Source of the DNA: a virus
IMG/VR virus record: IMGVR_UViG_3300032315_001715
Location: 62,001-126,000 of that record
Direction: 5' to 3' (one strand)
DNA: 64,000 nt
The notes below the pieces were generated by a model. The model was not told where the DNA came from. It saw only the letters and a list, made by a program, of their open reading frames with translations, and searched no databases. The translations under genes and the position numbers were made by a program. Below, one piece after another: positions 51,299 to 60,480 of this stretch. The stretch's first letter is position 1. Every line of letters begins with the position of its first letter.

Positions 51299-52201
51299 TC
51301 ACGAAGACTTTGAAATGTTCATTGACAGATATTGCCATACAAACGTTGCAGCAGCTATCGCGGTGATTTGCGAGTGATCGTATGCCGGTGCCACCTCGAC
51401 ACAATCCATGCCAATCCAATTGATATCCTGTAACTCCTCGATGACCTCCATCAACCACATCGACGTTAGTCCGCCGATCTCTGGAGTACCAGTCCCAGGT
51501 GCATATGCAGGATCAAGGCAGTCAATGTCTAGGCTGAGATAGCACGGGCGATCGCCAACCTTTGCACGTATCAGTTCGGCCATGAATCTCGGTGAATGTC
51601 TCATGGCCTTTCGGGCAGTCACCGTGGTACCACCGCGGCATTCGAGGAATGCACGGGATATCTCATCAGCAGGACTGCGGATACCTATGCTGATGGTATG
51701 ATGCGGATCAATGAGGTTGTCCTCAATCGCACGGAACATCCATGTCCCATGCCCGGTGGGCATGCCAAAATGATCCTGCCAGGTATCACAATGTGCATCA
51801 AAATGCACAACGGCTATTTCTGCCGAGGTGTACGACCGTTCTAATGCTGCAAGTATTGGATGTGTTATGCCATGATGGCCGCCAAGGGTCACAACGTGCT
51901 TTCCGGCAAAGGTGCGCATGCTGCGCCGTATTTCGCTCATGGCATCGATATTATATCCGCTAGGGATGGCCATGTCCCCAACATCCCCGACATGATCGAT
52001 CAGGGATACCGGATACCGCTCGTTTACACCGTCGGTTAGCATCATGCTAGCATCACGGATGGAGTTTGGTCCCATCCGTGATCCACTGCGGAACGTGGTT
52101 GCGCAATCGACCGGGGCACCAATGACGACAAATTTCTGATCGGTATAGTTTTTTATGCCGCTGAAGTTGCGTGTGCTACTATATTGGAATGGTAGATGCA
52201 T
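51299..52201 (-). CDS. speB: agmatinase/arginase family enzyme
   Basis: 300 aa. Binuclear Mn motifs in order: GGHHGITHP, HFDAHCDTW, SLDIDCLDPAYAPGTGTPE. Closest in form to agmatinase, giving putrescine and urea; arginase activity cannot be excluded. Pairs logically with the SpeD-like enzyme. Confidence 0.92.
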   Translation of the reverse strand: MHLPFQYSSTRNFSGIKNYTDQKFVVIGAPVDCATTFRSGSRMGPNSIRDASMMLTDGVNERYPVSLIDHVGDVGDMAIPSGYNIDAMSEIRRSMRTFAGKHVVTLGGHHGITHPILAALERSYTSAEIAVVHFDAHCDTWQDHFGMPTGHGTWMFRAIEDNLIDPHHTISIGIRSPADEISRAFLECRGGTTVTARKAMRHSPRFMAELIRAKVGDRPCYLSLDIDCLDPAYAPGTGTPEIGGLTSMWLMEVIEELQDINWIGMDCVEVAPAYDHSQITAIAAATFVWQYLSMNISKSS

Positions 52202-52202
52202 G

Positions 52203-52535
52203 TTAGGTAATTAGCCCGCCGCCGCCTGGTATCGTTAATCCGCTGGTCATCGAGGTATATCCCTTGATAGCATCCTGATTAGCCCTGACCATGCATACCA
52301 CGTGATCACGTGATACCGGATGTCTGGCATCTCGATCGCTGCCCAACATCCAGAACGGTACCATCTGTACGCCCGGCTGCTGTGTGCGAGGATCCTGCGA
52401 TAGTACCATCAGCAGAGGTTTCGCTATGGTTACGATCTTTTCGGTGATTTCAACGATCTTACCGATCACCTCATCCCCATTGGAGATCTTAAGACAAATG
52501 ATATCGTTAGCAACGAGTGGTTTTTCAAGTAGCAT
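52203..52535 (-). CDS. T4-like conserved small protein, Sm-like fold
   Basis: 110 aa; start MLLEKPLV set by GGAGAG. ICLKISNGDEVIGKIVEITEKIVTIAKPLLM is a compact beta barrel start seen in T4-like phage proteins of unknown role; Gly-rich C-terminus (TIPGGGGLIT). Confidence 0.6.
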   Translation of the reverse strand: MLLEKPLVANDIICLKISNGDEVIGKIVEITEKIVTIAKPLLMVLSQDPRTQQPGVQMVPFWMLGSDRDARHPVSRDHVVCMVRANQDAIKGYTSMTSGLTIPGGGGLIT

Positions 52536-52599
52536 GGTAGCTCTCCGGTTTCTATTAAGCAATATGCTTGATAGATTTGGCGAGCGCAACCTGTGTAGG

Positions 52600-53490
52600 T
52601 TATCTCAGCTTGACCAATTGGCCCCAGTAAGATCGATTGTTTATCAAATCTATGGTACCAACCTTTCTTGATTCCGGCACCCGAGGAGGATTGGCATACG
52701 ATATGTGTACCCATCCTCCTCCTCCGGCATATTCCAACAACAGCTGATCAAATGGGACATTGTCACGACACCACAGTGCAGTTTCATGTAGGGCCGAAGG
52801 ACCGCCTTGTGTTCGTCGAAAATCACAAGCTTGGAATTTGCAATGTTGCGATGTTGGATTGTTTTGCACCGGCCTGATAGTGCTGTTTACGGCAAAATCA
52901 GGAAAATGATTTTTGATTCGATCAAGAACATTTACCGACAATAATCGTGCGTTAGCAATCAACTGCCACGGTGTGAGACCATTGCTACCCCGTTCACCAA
53001 TTTTCCACGGATCGGCAGACCAGTAGGTGTTTATACCGTTGCCCCTAGCATGGAACGGGAATTCGGTTAGCTGCTGGACCGTGAAATTTTGGCTGAGCTG
53101 GAAGGTTGGAGGTACCGGTCCGGTTCGATTTTCAATGCCGCCGGTATCGTTGCTGATTATCCGCCCAGACGTGGTTGGCGCTCCGCTAACAGGCGGCGCT
53201 TCTTCGGCTGGTACTCCGGTTGCTTGTGCTTGGGCAACCTGCTCCGGAGTAACAACACCTTGCTCGATCAGCCGTTGATTCAATGCTGCTTGTTGATTCG
53301 ACGCTTCTGCACCGCCCTGGAACTGTATGTCCTCTCCGCCGTTCATATAAACTGTTAGCTCGCCTTCGAAACTAGCAGGTATGCCCCGTTCCTTTGCTGG
53401 TTGCCAAAGCGCAACGGGTACTTGATTAACATAGGTATCAGGACTAAACCAAACGTCTTGTCCTATGTAGCTCGGTGGGTTTAACGGCAT
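52600..53490 (-). CDS. virion peptidoglycan peptidase (M15-like)
   Basis: 296 aa. Ala/Gln/Pro-rich N-terminal linker; catalytic domain has TIRPVQNNPTSQHCKFQACDFR and GWVHISY, the S-x-H...D...H zinc arrangement of M15/VanY peptidases. Late element upstream at 53518-53523. Probably a tail- or baseplate-associated wall-cutting enzyme. Confidence 0.72.
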   Translation of the reverse strand: MPLNPPSYIGQDVWFSPDTYVNQVPVALWQPAKERGIPASFEGELTVYMNGGEDIQFQGGAEASNQQAALNQRLIEQGVVTPEQVAQAQATGVPAEEAPPVSGAPTTSGRIISNDTGGIENRTGPVPPTFQLSQNFTVQQLTEFPFHARGNGINTYWSADPWKIGERGSNGLTPWQLIANARLLSVNVLDRIKNHFPDFAVNSTIRPVQNNPTSQHCKFQACDFRRTQGGPSALHETALWCRDNVPFDQLLLEYAGGGGWVHISYANPPRVPESRKVGTIDLINNRSYWGQLVKLR

Positions 53491-53517
53491 TGAATTTATC
53501 CTTTCACAGGTATCAAT

Positions 53518-53523
53518 TATTTA
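53518..53523 (-). promoter_or_regulatory. late promoter element TAAATA
   Basis: CTTAAATAATT upstream of the M15-like gene, which has AAAGGA. Confidence 0.6.
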
Positions 53524-53529
53524 AGGCCG

Positions 53530-53790
53530 TTATTGACGATTGAAAAATGCAGCCAGTTCGGTATATCCACCAATGTAGTTACCTTCTAACCAAATCTGAG
53601 GAACCGTCTTGGCATTTGGAGCCTTTTCCAGCAGCATGGCCTTGGTTACATATTGTTGATTTTCAGTTAGGGCGCTTTCTCCAAATCCCGAACTGATGAT
53701 GTATTCTTGATAACTTATGCCTTTCTCGTTAAAAAGTTCTTTTGCCTTGACGCAATAAGAGCAGTTAATCTTGGTATAAATGTCGGCCTT
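53530..53790 (-). CDS. glutaredoxin
   Basis: 86 aa. MKADIYTKINCSYCVKAKELF with C-x2-C, KTVPQIWLEGNYIGGYTELAAFF with the cis-Pro and GG glutathione site. Likely electron donor to the phage ribonucleotide reductase. Confidence 0.92.
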   Translation of the reverse strand, partial: KADIYTKINCSYCVKAKELFNEKGISYQEYIISSGFGESALTENQQYVTKAMLLEKAPNAKTVPQIWLEGNYIGGYTELAAFFNRQ

Positions 53791-53803
53791 CATTATTAAC
53801 CTT

Positions 53804-54508
53804 TCACAATTCTGAATGCTGTTTATGTACGAGCCTACCATCGACGGTTCGATCTATCCATACGCTATGGGGCGGAGGAGTTTTACCAGCATGTTGGTAA
53901 TGCCAAGCCCATCTAGAATGGTAGTTTACCGTTGCGGTAGGAACGTGGTGTTTCGCCATGTTGCTTTGGATCACGGATGCCCAAAATTGCCTGTCGCTCC
54001 ATAAGCGCATGGCTGATTCCGTGATCCAGTATGTTAACAAATGCAACGCCGGCTTGCCAATAAACATGCAATTGGTATCACAAAAATCTCGGCCATTGCT
54101 TTCGACATCATCAACATATAGGTGATCCCCCGATTCAGTGCAGATGTTTCGAGTTGCTGTTACGATTGCCGCACCGGTCGATCGCATCGTGTCAACCATG
54201 GTCGATACGTGATCAGTGCAAAATGTGTTATCAGCATCAAGGAACGCAACCGCATCGTATCCGCGGCTAAACGCCGAAATAGCACCAATTGCCCTTGGAG
54301 TTGCACCAGCATCAGCATGTTGTACTGGTAATATCATGTGTTCAATGTTGGCAAATATTTTAAGACAGGGGTGTGGTAATCCGTCAGCTATAAACATATG
54401 CGTAACATCGCCATAATCCTGAGATGCCACCGAATCGTGGCATCTCTTTAAGATTTCATATTTCTCATTGTGATAGGGTGTTACAACCGCTACACGAGTT
54501 GTGGTCAA
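53804..54508 (-). CDS. GT2 glycosyltransferase
   Basis: 234 aa. VAVVTPYHNEKYEILKRCHDSVASQ and AVAFLDADNTFCTDH (D-x-D). Start is TTG overlapping the upstream stop (TTGA). Second GT2 enzyme of the window. Confidence 0.85.
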   Translation of the reverse strand: MTTTRVAVVTPYHNEKYEILKRCHDSVASQDYGDVTHMFIADGLPHPCLKIFANIEHMILPVQHADAGATPRAIGAISAFSRGYDAVAFLDADNTFCTDHVSTMVDTMRSTGAAIVTATRNICTESGDHLYVDDVESNGRDFCDTNCMFIGKPALHLLTYWITESAMRLWSDRQFWASVIQSNMAKHHVPTATVNYHSRWAWHYQHAGKTPPPHSVWIDRTVDGRLVHKQHSEL

Positions 54509-54939
54509 AGGCTAAGCCCCTTGAAACTATTTTCGTCGACGTCCATCTTAGCATCACCGATCTTATAACTTGAGATCTCCTGGCGATAGTAATCTGGAAT
54601 TTGATTCTTCAAAATGCAGAACATGTTATAAGTTCTCCCATCCATGAAAGGGGTTATGTCTATTAACCTGTTTTCCCAGGTTTGAATTACGCTATGCAAG
54701 ATAGCTATATGACCATCACGGTTAATATCTCTCAGAAGGTAATATCCAATAATACGAGTGCCACCATACCAATTAGTATATTCGATGGTATTATTGTGGC
54801 AGTCCCACTCCTTACAAAATGGTTTTGATATGATTGGAACCATTCCAATCCAGCGAGCGTCAAGAGATTTTGCAAAATCAATAAGGTCTTTATCAAGCTC
54901 CGGTATGATGAACATTTTCTGATCTAATCTTCCATCCAA
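54505..54939 (-). CDS. unknown protein carrying a copy of the NrdB C-terminal tail
   Basis: 144 aa (or 136 from MFIIPEL). The N-terminal 120 residues have KEWDCHNN, WYGGTRIIGYYLL, ILHSVIQTWENRLIDITPF, a pattern seen in uncharacterised bacterial proteins. The last 23 residues (ISSYKIGD...FKGLSL) are identical to the end of NrdB 1.2 kb away. That tail in R2 proteins binds R1, so this protein may bind NrdA. Confidence 0.7.
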   Translation of the reverse strand: MDGRLDQKMFIIPELDKDLIDFAKSLDARWIGMVPIISKPFCKEWDCHNNTIEYTNWYGGTRIIGYYLLRDINRDGHIAILHSVIQTWENRLIDITPFMDGRTYNMFCILKNQIPDYYRQEISSYKIGDAKMDVDENSFKGLSL

Positions 54940-55660
54940 CTGCAGGACCTGACCTCGGACGATATTCAGGATGATACAACATCTTATGCATGGTTGCTAG
55001 GGCAAGTCCAAGTGATCTGCAAAATTCATCTAGATTACCAATTGTAATATGGTCCATACCAGTTGGGTCTGTCAAAATCCATCTATAGCTTTTCTTATTG
55101 GCCGCACCTTTGTATTTTGAGTTTGCAGCACCGATCTTAGATTTCCTTTCATCCGGACATGACCCCAAAATTCTTCCCTTACCTTTGGCAGAAATTTTCT
55201 CTCTTGTTTCTTTGCTATGGATTTTGGGGCCATATCCTCCCCTAGATTTTTGTAGCATTGATCGAAAAGCACGCTGTTGGTCTGCCTTTTCTTTTGATCC
55301 ATATATTTCTTCGTAAGATTTGCCTTTGTGATTTGGCGGTCTTGAATCTTCGCAAATGTTAGTAAGTATTCCGCCTTTGTTGTAGCCCTTGCGTCCATAT
55401 TTTTTGATCAGAGAAGCTTCGAGCTCATATGCTATGTCTTCATCAATTATATTTTCTGCAACATAAATTATCTTGGGCTCAAGGCCTGCTGCTCTTATAG
55501 CAGTGATTTTGTTTTCTTTGTGCATGTTACGGGTTTCTGGTATTTCCCACAAATGAGTGATGGCTCTACGACCCGTTCCTTTGCCCACATAAAAAGGCTG
55601 ATCGTTTTTTCTTGGATCAGCCAAAATATAAACATAATAAGTTATCTCTGTCTCCTGCAC
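54893..55660 (-). CDS. GIY-YIG homing endonuclease next to nrdB
   Basis: 255 aa, GTG start within a hairpin arm. ITYYVYILADPRKNDQPFYVGKGTGRR is the GIY-YIG core; SKETREKISAKGKGR a NUMOD-like repeat; C-terminal helix-turn-helix-like LDEFCRSLGLALATMHKMLY. Overlaps the NrdB-tail gene by 47 nt. Confidence 0.87.
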   Translation of the reverse strand: MQETEITYYVYILADPRKNDQPFYVGKGTGRRAITHLWEIPETRNMHKENKITAIRAAGLEPKIIYVAENIIDEDIAYELEASLIKKYGRKGYNKGGILTNICEDSRPPNHKGKSYEEIYGSKEKADQQRAFRSMLQKSRGGYGPKIHSKETREKISAKGKGRILGSCPDERKSKIGAANSKYKGAANKKSYRWILTDPTGMDHITIGNLDEFCRSLGLALATMHKMLYHPEYRPRSGPAVGWKIRSENVHHTGA

Positions 55661-55691
55661 TTTGATAAACCTATTTAGTGCAGGAGACAGA
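55647..55691 (-). promoter_or_regulatory. translation-blocking hairpin around a homing endonuclease start
   Basis: 15-bp perfect inverted repeat with 15-nt loop; the 3' arm contains AGGAG and the GTG start at 55660, and the late element lies at the 5' side of the loop. Same logic as the T4 I-TevI leader. Confidence 0.7.
55672..55677 (-). promoter_or_regulatory. late promoter inside the hairpin
   Basis: ACTAAATAGG; a transcript starting about 6 nt downstream lacks the 5' arm, freeing the start. Confidence 0.65.
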
Positions 55692-55700
55692 AATCATTGT

Positions 55701-56834
55701 TTATAAACTTAGGCCCTTGAAACTATTCTCGTCGACGTCCATCTTAGCGTCACCGATCTTATACGAGGAAATTTGGACTTGCTGAGGTGCCACCTGCACT
55801 TCCTTGCCGGAAATCCATTTGTTGGTCCACGGTAGTGGATTAGCCTTTCCCTTGTAGGGGCTATCGAGGCCAATGCTAGTCATGCGAGAATGTGCGATGT
55901 GTTCGACATAATCCTTGAGCAATGCTGCATTAAGACCAATCATCGATCCATCCTTGAACAGATAATCGGCCCAGGCCTTTTCTTGATCAATGGCAGAAAT
56001 AAACATCTTGGTAACCTCATCCCTGCACTCGATTTCGATTTCAACAAAATCAGGATCGTCCTTCGGCAACAGCTTTATCAATGTCTGCGTGCTGCCGAGG
56101 TGTAGATTCTCGTCACGGCAGATAAATTTGATGATCTTGGCATTGCCTTCCATCTTCTTCAATTCGGCAAATGCCCAAGAGCACGCAAAGCTAACGTAAA
56201 ATCGAATACCTTCAAGTGCATTAACTGAATTAAGACACAGCCACAATCTCTTCTTTAGTTCCCTGCGACGTATGTCGATGGTCTGGCCATTGACGCTGTG
56301 CGAACCTTCTCCTAGTAGATGATACCACTGGGTGTATTCGATCAAGCTGTCATAATACTTGGTGATATCCCTGGCGCAGTCGACGATCTGTTCAATATCG
56401 AGCATGGTATCAAATACCTTGCCGGGATCCGGATAGACGTTGCGGATGATGTGCGTGTAGCTCTTGGAGTGGATGGTCTCGGAAAATGCCCAGGTCTGTA
56501 TCCAGGTTTCTAGCTCTGGTAGTGAGCAAATGGACAGGAACGCGAGATTTGGCGCACGCCCTTGCACGCTGTCGAGGATTATCTGTCGCTTGAGGTTGGA
56601 CGTAAAGATGTGCTGTTCATGCGGACTCAGTGCGCGAAAATCCTTCTGGTCCTTGGTTACATCAACTTCCTGTGGTCTCCAGAAGAAACTTAGCTGGTTC
56701 TCGGTAAGACGATCAAACACGCGGTATTTGATGTTGTCATATCTAGCAACAGTTGTGGTGCCAGATTGGTCCAGGAATGCCCGGACCTTGGTGCTGTTGG
56801 CTCTGTTGCCGCTGTCTAGTGTATGGAATGTCAT
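55701..56834 (-). CDS. nrdB: ribonucleotide reductase small subunit
   Basis: 377 aa, full length. Di-iron ligands in EQHIFTSNLKRQ, SETIHSKSYTHI and CRDENLHLGSTQ; the radical Tyr region is near FSETIHSKSYTH. Usual R1-binding C-terminal tail (DENSFKGLSL). AGGAGA ribosome site. Makes deoxynucleotides with NrdA. Confidence 0.95.
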   Translation of the reverse strand: MTFHTLDSGNRANSTKVRAFLDQSGTTTVARYDNIKYRVFDRLTENQLSFFWRPQEVDVTKDQKDFRALSPHEQHIFTSNLKRQIILDSVQGRAPNLAFLSICSLPELETWIQTWAFSETIHSKSYTHIIRNVYPDPGKVFDTMLDIEQIVDCARDITKYYDSLIEYTQWYHLLGEGSHSVNGQTIDIRRRELKKRLWLCLNSVNALEGIRFYVSFACSWAFAELKKMEGNAKIIKFICRDENLHLGSTQTLIKLLPKDDPDFVEIEIECRDEVTKMFISAIDQEKAWADYLFKDGSMIGLNAALLKDYVEHIAHSRMTSIGLDSPYKGKANPLPWTNKWISGKEVQVAPQQVQISSYKIGDAKMDVDENSFKGLSL

Positions 56835-56856
56835 AATGTGTCTCCTGAGCTCTATA

Positions 56857-57552
56857 TTATTGTCTATCTTCTTGTGAAGAGCAATACCTCAATCTACCTT
56901 TAACCCAGCCGTGTGGTTCTTGACCTGGATCAAAGTACCGGCATTCTTGACTATTGTTGTACCATTTCTTACCTAAGGCGGCTTTCGGTGGATTAGCTTT
57001 GACATTGGCAACCCACCCATAAGTTCTATTGTTGATATATGGTGTTGGATCGATGCCTTTGAGATAGAATTTGGTGTACAGATGTCGTGAGACTCCAGTT
57101 GCCTGTTGTAGTTCTTCATATCCTAGATAGGTGGCACTTTTATACTCCAGGGTTTTTGTCTTGATTTTGGACATCTGCGTCTTCCAATTTTCTGACTTAT
57201 TCCTACCCTTGTGAGCTTTGCTGATGCGCTCCTTTATATCATCAGTGGGCCTCCAAGACTTGTTATGCTCGCGAATGTGTTCGCCAAATTCACGTTTAAT
57301 CCAACCATATGATTTGTTGTTACGGTTAGCCATCATGTTGGCCGCATAGATCAACTTAGAATTGCCTGGATAGATCTTAACCAATAACAGATGAGCAATG
57401 TAGTGCTCTTCTGGTGTCAACCGTACAAGGTTAGAAGGATTATCTGACCCTCCAACACACTTAGGAATGATATGGTGTTTCTCAGCATAACCTTCAAATA
57501 CTCTATTGCGACCTTTGTTGATTAACTGCGAATAGATCCTACTATAGTTCAT
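56857..57552 (-). CDS. HNH homing endonuclease between nrdA and nrdB
   Basis: 231 aa. EKHHIIPKCVGGSDNPSNLVRLTPEEHYIAHLLL is the HNH core of intron-type endonucleases. NUMOD-like middle (ISKAHKGRNKSENWK) and a C-terminal WYNNSQECRYFDPGQEPHGWVKGRL module shared in pattern with the GIY-YIG enzymes. Starts 3 nt after the nrdA stop. Confidence 0.88.
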   Translation of the reverse strand: MNYSRIYSQLINKGRNRVFEGYAEKHHIIPKCVGGSDNPSNLVRLTPEEHYIAHLLLVKIYPGNSKLIYAANMMANRNNKSYGWIKREFGEHIREHNKSWRPTDDIKERISKAHKGRNKSENWKTQMSKIKTKTLEYKSATYLGYEELQQATGVSRHLYTKFYLKGIDPTPYINNRTYGWVANVKANPPKAALGKKWYNNSQECRYFDPGQEPHGWVKGRLRYCSSQEDRQ

Positions 57553-57555
57553 AGA

Positions 57556-59874
57556 TTACAAAACACAGCTATCGCAAGTAGGATCTTCAACTTTCTCCGT
57601 TGACGAATCTTTATCTGCTTCCATCATTTTGGAAACATTGACCTCTCCTTGCCCATCGAATTGGTTCATATAATACCAAGTTTTGTGCCCCCACTTGTAT
57701 CCAAGGATCATGTGCTGTAACAGCTCGCTCATCGGAAGCTGTTGATTCTCATGATGTTCCGGGTTGTAGGATGTATTGATGCTGATGCTTTGGTCGATGT
57801 ATTTTTGCAATACCGCTGCTATCTTGAGATAGCCTTCTGGACTGGCTTGATCCCAGAGAAGATCATAGCGATTCTTGAGCCTACGGTACTCGGGAACGAC
57901 CTGCCGCAATACACCGTCCTTGCTTTGCTTCACGGAGATGTATGACCTTGGGGGTTCAATGCCATTGGTGGCATTGCTGAGCTGGCTAGAGCTTTCGCTA
58001 GGCATCAATGCCATCAGTGTCGCATTACGGATGCCGTGTTCCTTGGCCGCAGCACGGAGATTGTCCCATGGCATGCGCTCACGGTATGGTACCAGATCAT
58101 CAACTTCTTTCTTACGTGTGTCAATTGGCATGATTCCCAGGGAATACTTGGTATCATCAACTCCCTCGCACGCGCCCTTTTCGCGAGCCAAGTCAATTGA
58201 CGCCTTGATGAGATAGTAGCTCCATGCTTCCGCGTATTCGTCAACCGTTTCCAGCGCGGAATCGTCGCTATACTTGAGACCATTCTTTGCTAGCCAATAG
58301 GCAAAGTTAATAATACCAACGCCAAGTGGACGATACAAGTCAGTATGCTTTCTTGCTGCCAGTATTGGATAATCCTGATAACTCAACAGGGCATCAAGTC
58401 CTCGAACTGCCAAGGTACACGGCTTTTCAAAATCCTTGGGTTCTCGGATCTTACCCCAGTTAATTGCCGATAGGGTGCAAAGTGCTACCAATCCGTTGGG
58501 ATCATTAACGTCGTCCATTGGTTTGGTTGGCAAGGTGATTTCTGCACAGAGATTGCTCTGTCGGACTGGCGCAACGCTTTCAATGAATGAGCTATGCGTG
58601 TTAGCATGGTCAACATTCATGAGATAAATCCGACCAGTATTCTTGCGTTCCTGCATGAACATGGTGAAGAGGTCAGCAGCTTTTAAGGTCTTTTTACGAA
58701 TCTTGGTGTTGCGCTCGGCCGCTTCATAAAGTTCCCTGAAACGCTCCTGATCAGCAAAGAAGGCATCATACAATCCCGGTACGTCTCCGGGCGAGAACAG
58801 CGTGAGATTGCCACCGGTCAATAGCCGTTCGTATGCGAGCTTGTTGAATTGAACTCCATAATCCATGTGACGTGCGCGATTTTCCTCGGTACCCTTGTTG
58901 TTCTTTAAAACGATTAGATCCTCAAACTCCCAGTGCCAAAAGGGGAAATACACCGTAGCTGCGCCGCCTCGTATGCCCCCTTGATTGCAGCTCTTAACAG
59001 CACTTTGAAACAGCTTGATAAAAGGCACGATACCGGTATGATACGCATCGCCCCTGCGGATCGGGCTTCCTATGCCACGAATACGGCCGGCATTGATTCC
59101 AATGCCGGCCTTCTGGCTAACGTATTTCACAATGGCCGATGTGGTTGCATTGATGCTGTCTATGCTGTCGTCGCTTTCAATCAACACGCATGATGAAAAC
59201 TGTCGCTGCGGTGTTCTCACACCGGCCATTACCGGTGTCGGTAGGCTCACATCGTGATTGCTGATGGCATCATAGTAGTCCTTGATCCACTTCAAGCGCG
59301 TGGCAGTTGGATAAGATGCAAACAACGTGGCTGAAATCAGCATGTATGCGATCTGCGGCGTTTCAAACAGCTGACCGGTCACTCGATTCTTTACCAGATA
59401 CTTGCCTCGCCATTGCTCCATGGCAACATAGGTCAGCTCATAATCTCGATCATGGTCGATGTATGTTTCCATCACTCGCCATTCATCGTCACTGTATGAT
59501 TCCATTAGCTCGGAGTCATAGTATCCCTCACCAACTATCTTGACAACATGCTCCTTGAGCGATGACGGATTGATACCCCCATAAACTTCCTTGCGTATGT
59601 GATAGTTGATCAATCGACCAGCAACATACTGGTAGTTTGGGGTTTCCTCGGTGATAAGATCAGCTGCGGCCTTGATCAACGTTTCTTGGATGTCTCTGGT
59701 CTTCATACCAGTATAGAACTGTAGCTGCGATCGTATTTCAACCTCGCTGGCCGAAACTCCACTGATCCCCTCGGTGGCCCACATAACCTGACGATGGATT
59801 TTTTCAATGTTTAGCAGCTCCCGCCGTCCGTCCCGTTTAGTGACGTATATCTCTCCATGCTTGCTAGTAACCAT
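57556..59874 (-). CDS. nrdA: ribonucleotide reductase large subunit
   Basis: 772 aa. ATP-cone-like N-terminus (VTKRDGRRELLNIEKIHRQV), RQSNLCAEITLPT with the active-site Cys, second site FSSCVLIESDD, and C-terminal CDSCVL redox pair for glutaredoxin. Class Ia. First of the nrdA-HNH-nrdB-GIY operon. Confidence 0.96.
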   Translation of the reverse strand: MVTSKHGEIYVTKRDGRRELLNIEKIHRQVMWATEGISGVSASEVEIRSQLQFYTGMKTRDIQETLIKAAADLITEETPNYQYVAGRLINYHIRKEVYGGINPSSLKEHVVKIVGEGYYDSELMESYSDDEWRVMETYIDHDRDYELTYVAMEQWRGKYLVKNRVTGQLFETPQIAYMLISATLFASYPTATRLKWIKDYYDAISNHDVSLPTPVMAGVRTPQRQFSSCVLIESDDSIDSINATTSAIVKYVSQKAGIGINAGRIRGIGSPIRRGDAYHTGIVPFIKLFQSAVKSCNQGGIRGGAATVYFPFWHWEFEDLIVLKNNKGTEENRARHMDYGVQFNKLAYERLLTGGNLTLFSPGDVPGLYDAFFADQERFRELYEAAERNTKIRKKTLKAADLFTMFMQERKNTGRIYLMNVDHANTHSSFIESVAPVRQSNLCAEITLPTKPMDDVNDPNGLVALCTLSAINWGKIREPKDFEKPCTLAVRGLDALLSYQDYPILAARKHTDLYRPLGVGIINFAYWLAKNGLKYSDDSALETVDEYAEAWSYYLIKASIDLAREKGACEGVDDTKYSLGIMPIDTRKKEVDDLVPYRERMPWDNLRAAAKEHGIRNATLMALMPSESSSQLSNATNGIEPPRSYISVKQSKDGVLRQVVPEYRRLKNRYDLLWDQASPEGYLKIAAVLQKYIDQSISINTSYNPEHHENQQLPMSELLQHMILGYKWGHKTWYYMNQFDGQGEVNVSKMMEADKDSSTEKVEDPTCDSCVL

Positions 59875-60003
59875 GTATCGGAATCCTTTTGATGCTATCG
59901 GCGATGTAAATTTCTATCTGTCTAAAAGACTTAGAATTGTGTATTTAAGTTCTAGCTTCGACGCCTGTCGAATAATTTTATATCGTTTTTGGCGGCGTGT
60001 TGA

Positions 60004-60468
60004 TCATCTAACCTTCATATGATGTTTTCCATCATATGCGTATTGTTGCTGTATCCATACGTTTTTTAACGCTGCGATGCGTGTTACGGACCCATAGTCT
60101 AGGTTCAACATCCATTGGTTGTCAGCTAGCAGAACCAATTTTTGTATCCGTTGATCAACATCGTTGATCAAGGCTAGTGCAAGCCGAGTTGCGTTCCATC
60201 GTTGGTCTTCCGAAAGCAGCAATGTATAAAACATACCAATGGCCATGCTGCTGTCGTCGAACTCGCCGCCGTGCATCAACTGCCACGGATCGGGCCATTG
60301 ATCCGGTTGATCCCAATCTATCAGTCGTGTTGACAATGGAGCAAGGTCCCAAAATTTTAGAACCATTTCAAGCTGTTCTAGATCTGATCGATCGGCTGTT
60401 AGGGTGGCCCGCAGATTCTTCCATTCTGCGAGCGCTGCCTTCTTTCCATTAATAAATGGCGAATGCAT
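60004..60468 (-). CDS. conserved T4-like hypothetical protein (154 aa)
   Basis: MHSPFINGKKAALAEWKNLRATL start and helical body; WPDPWQLMHGGEFDDSSMAIGMFYTLLL. I have the impression of related proteins in T4-like phages next to structural genes, but no function. Good GGAG ribosome site. Confidence 0.6.
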   Translation of the reverse strand: MHSPFINGKKAALAEWKNLRATLTADRSDLEQLEMVLKFWDLAPLSTRLIDWDQPDQWPDPWQLMHGGEFDDSSMAIGMFYTLLLSEDQRWNATRLALALINDVDQRIQKLVLLADNQWMLNLDYGSVTRIAALKNVWIQQQYAYDGKHHMKVR

Positions 60469-60480
60469 GATAACTCCGTG

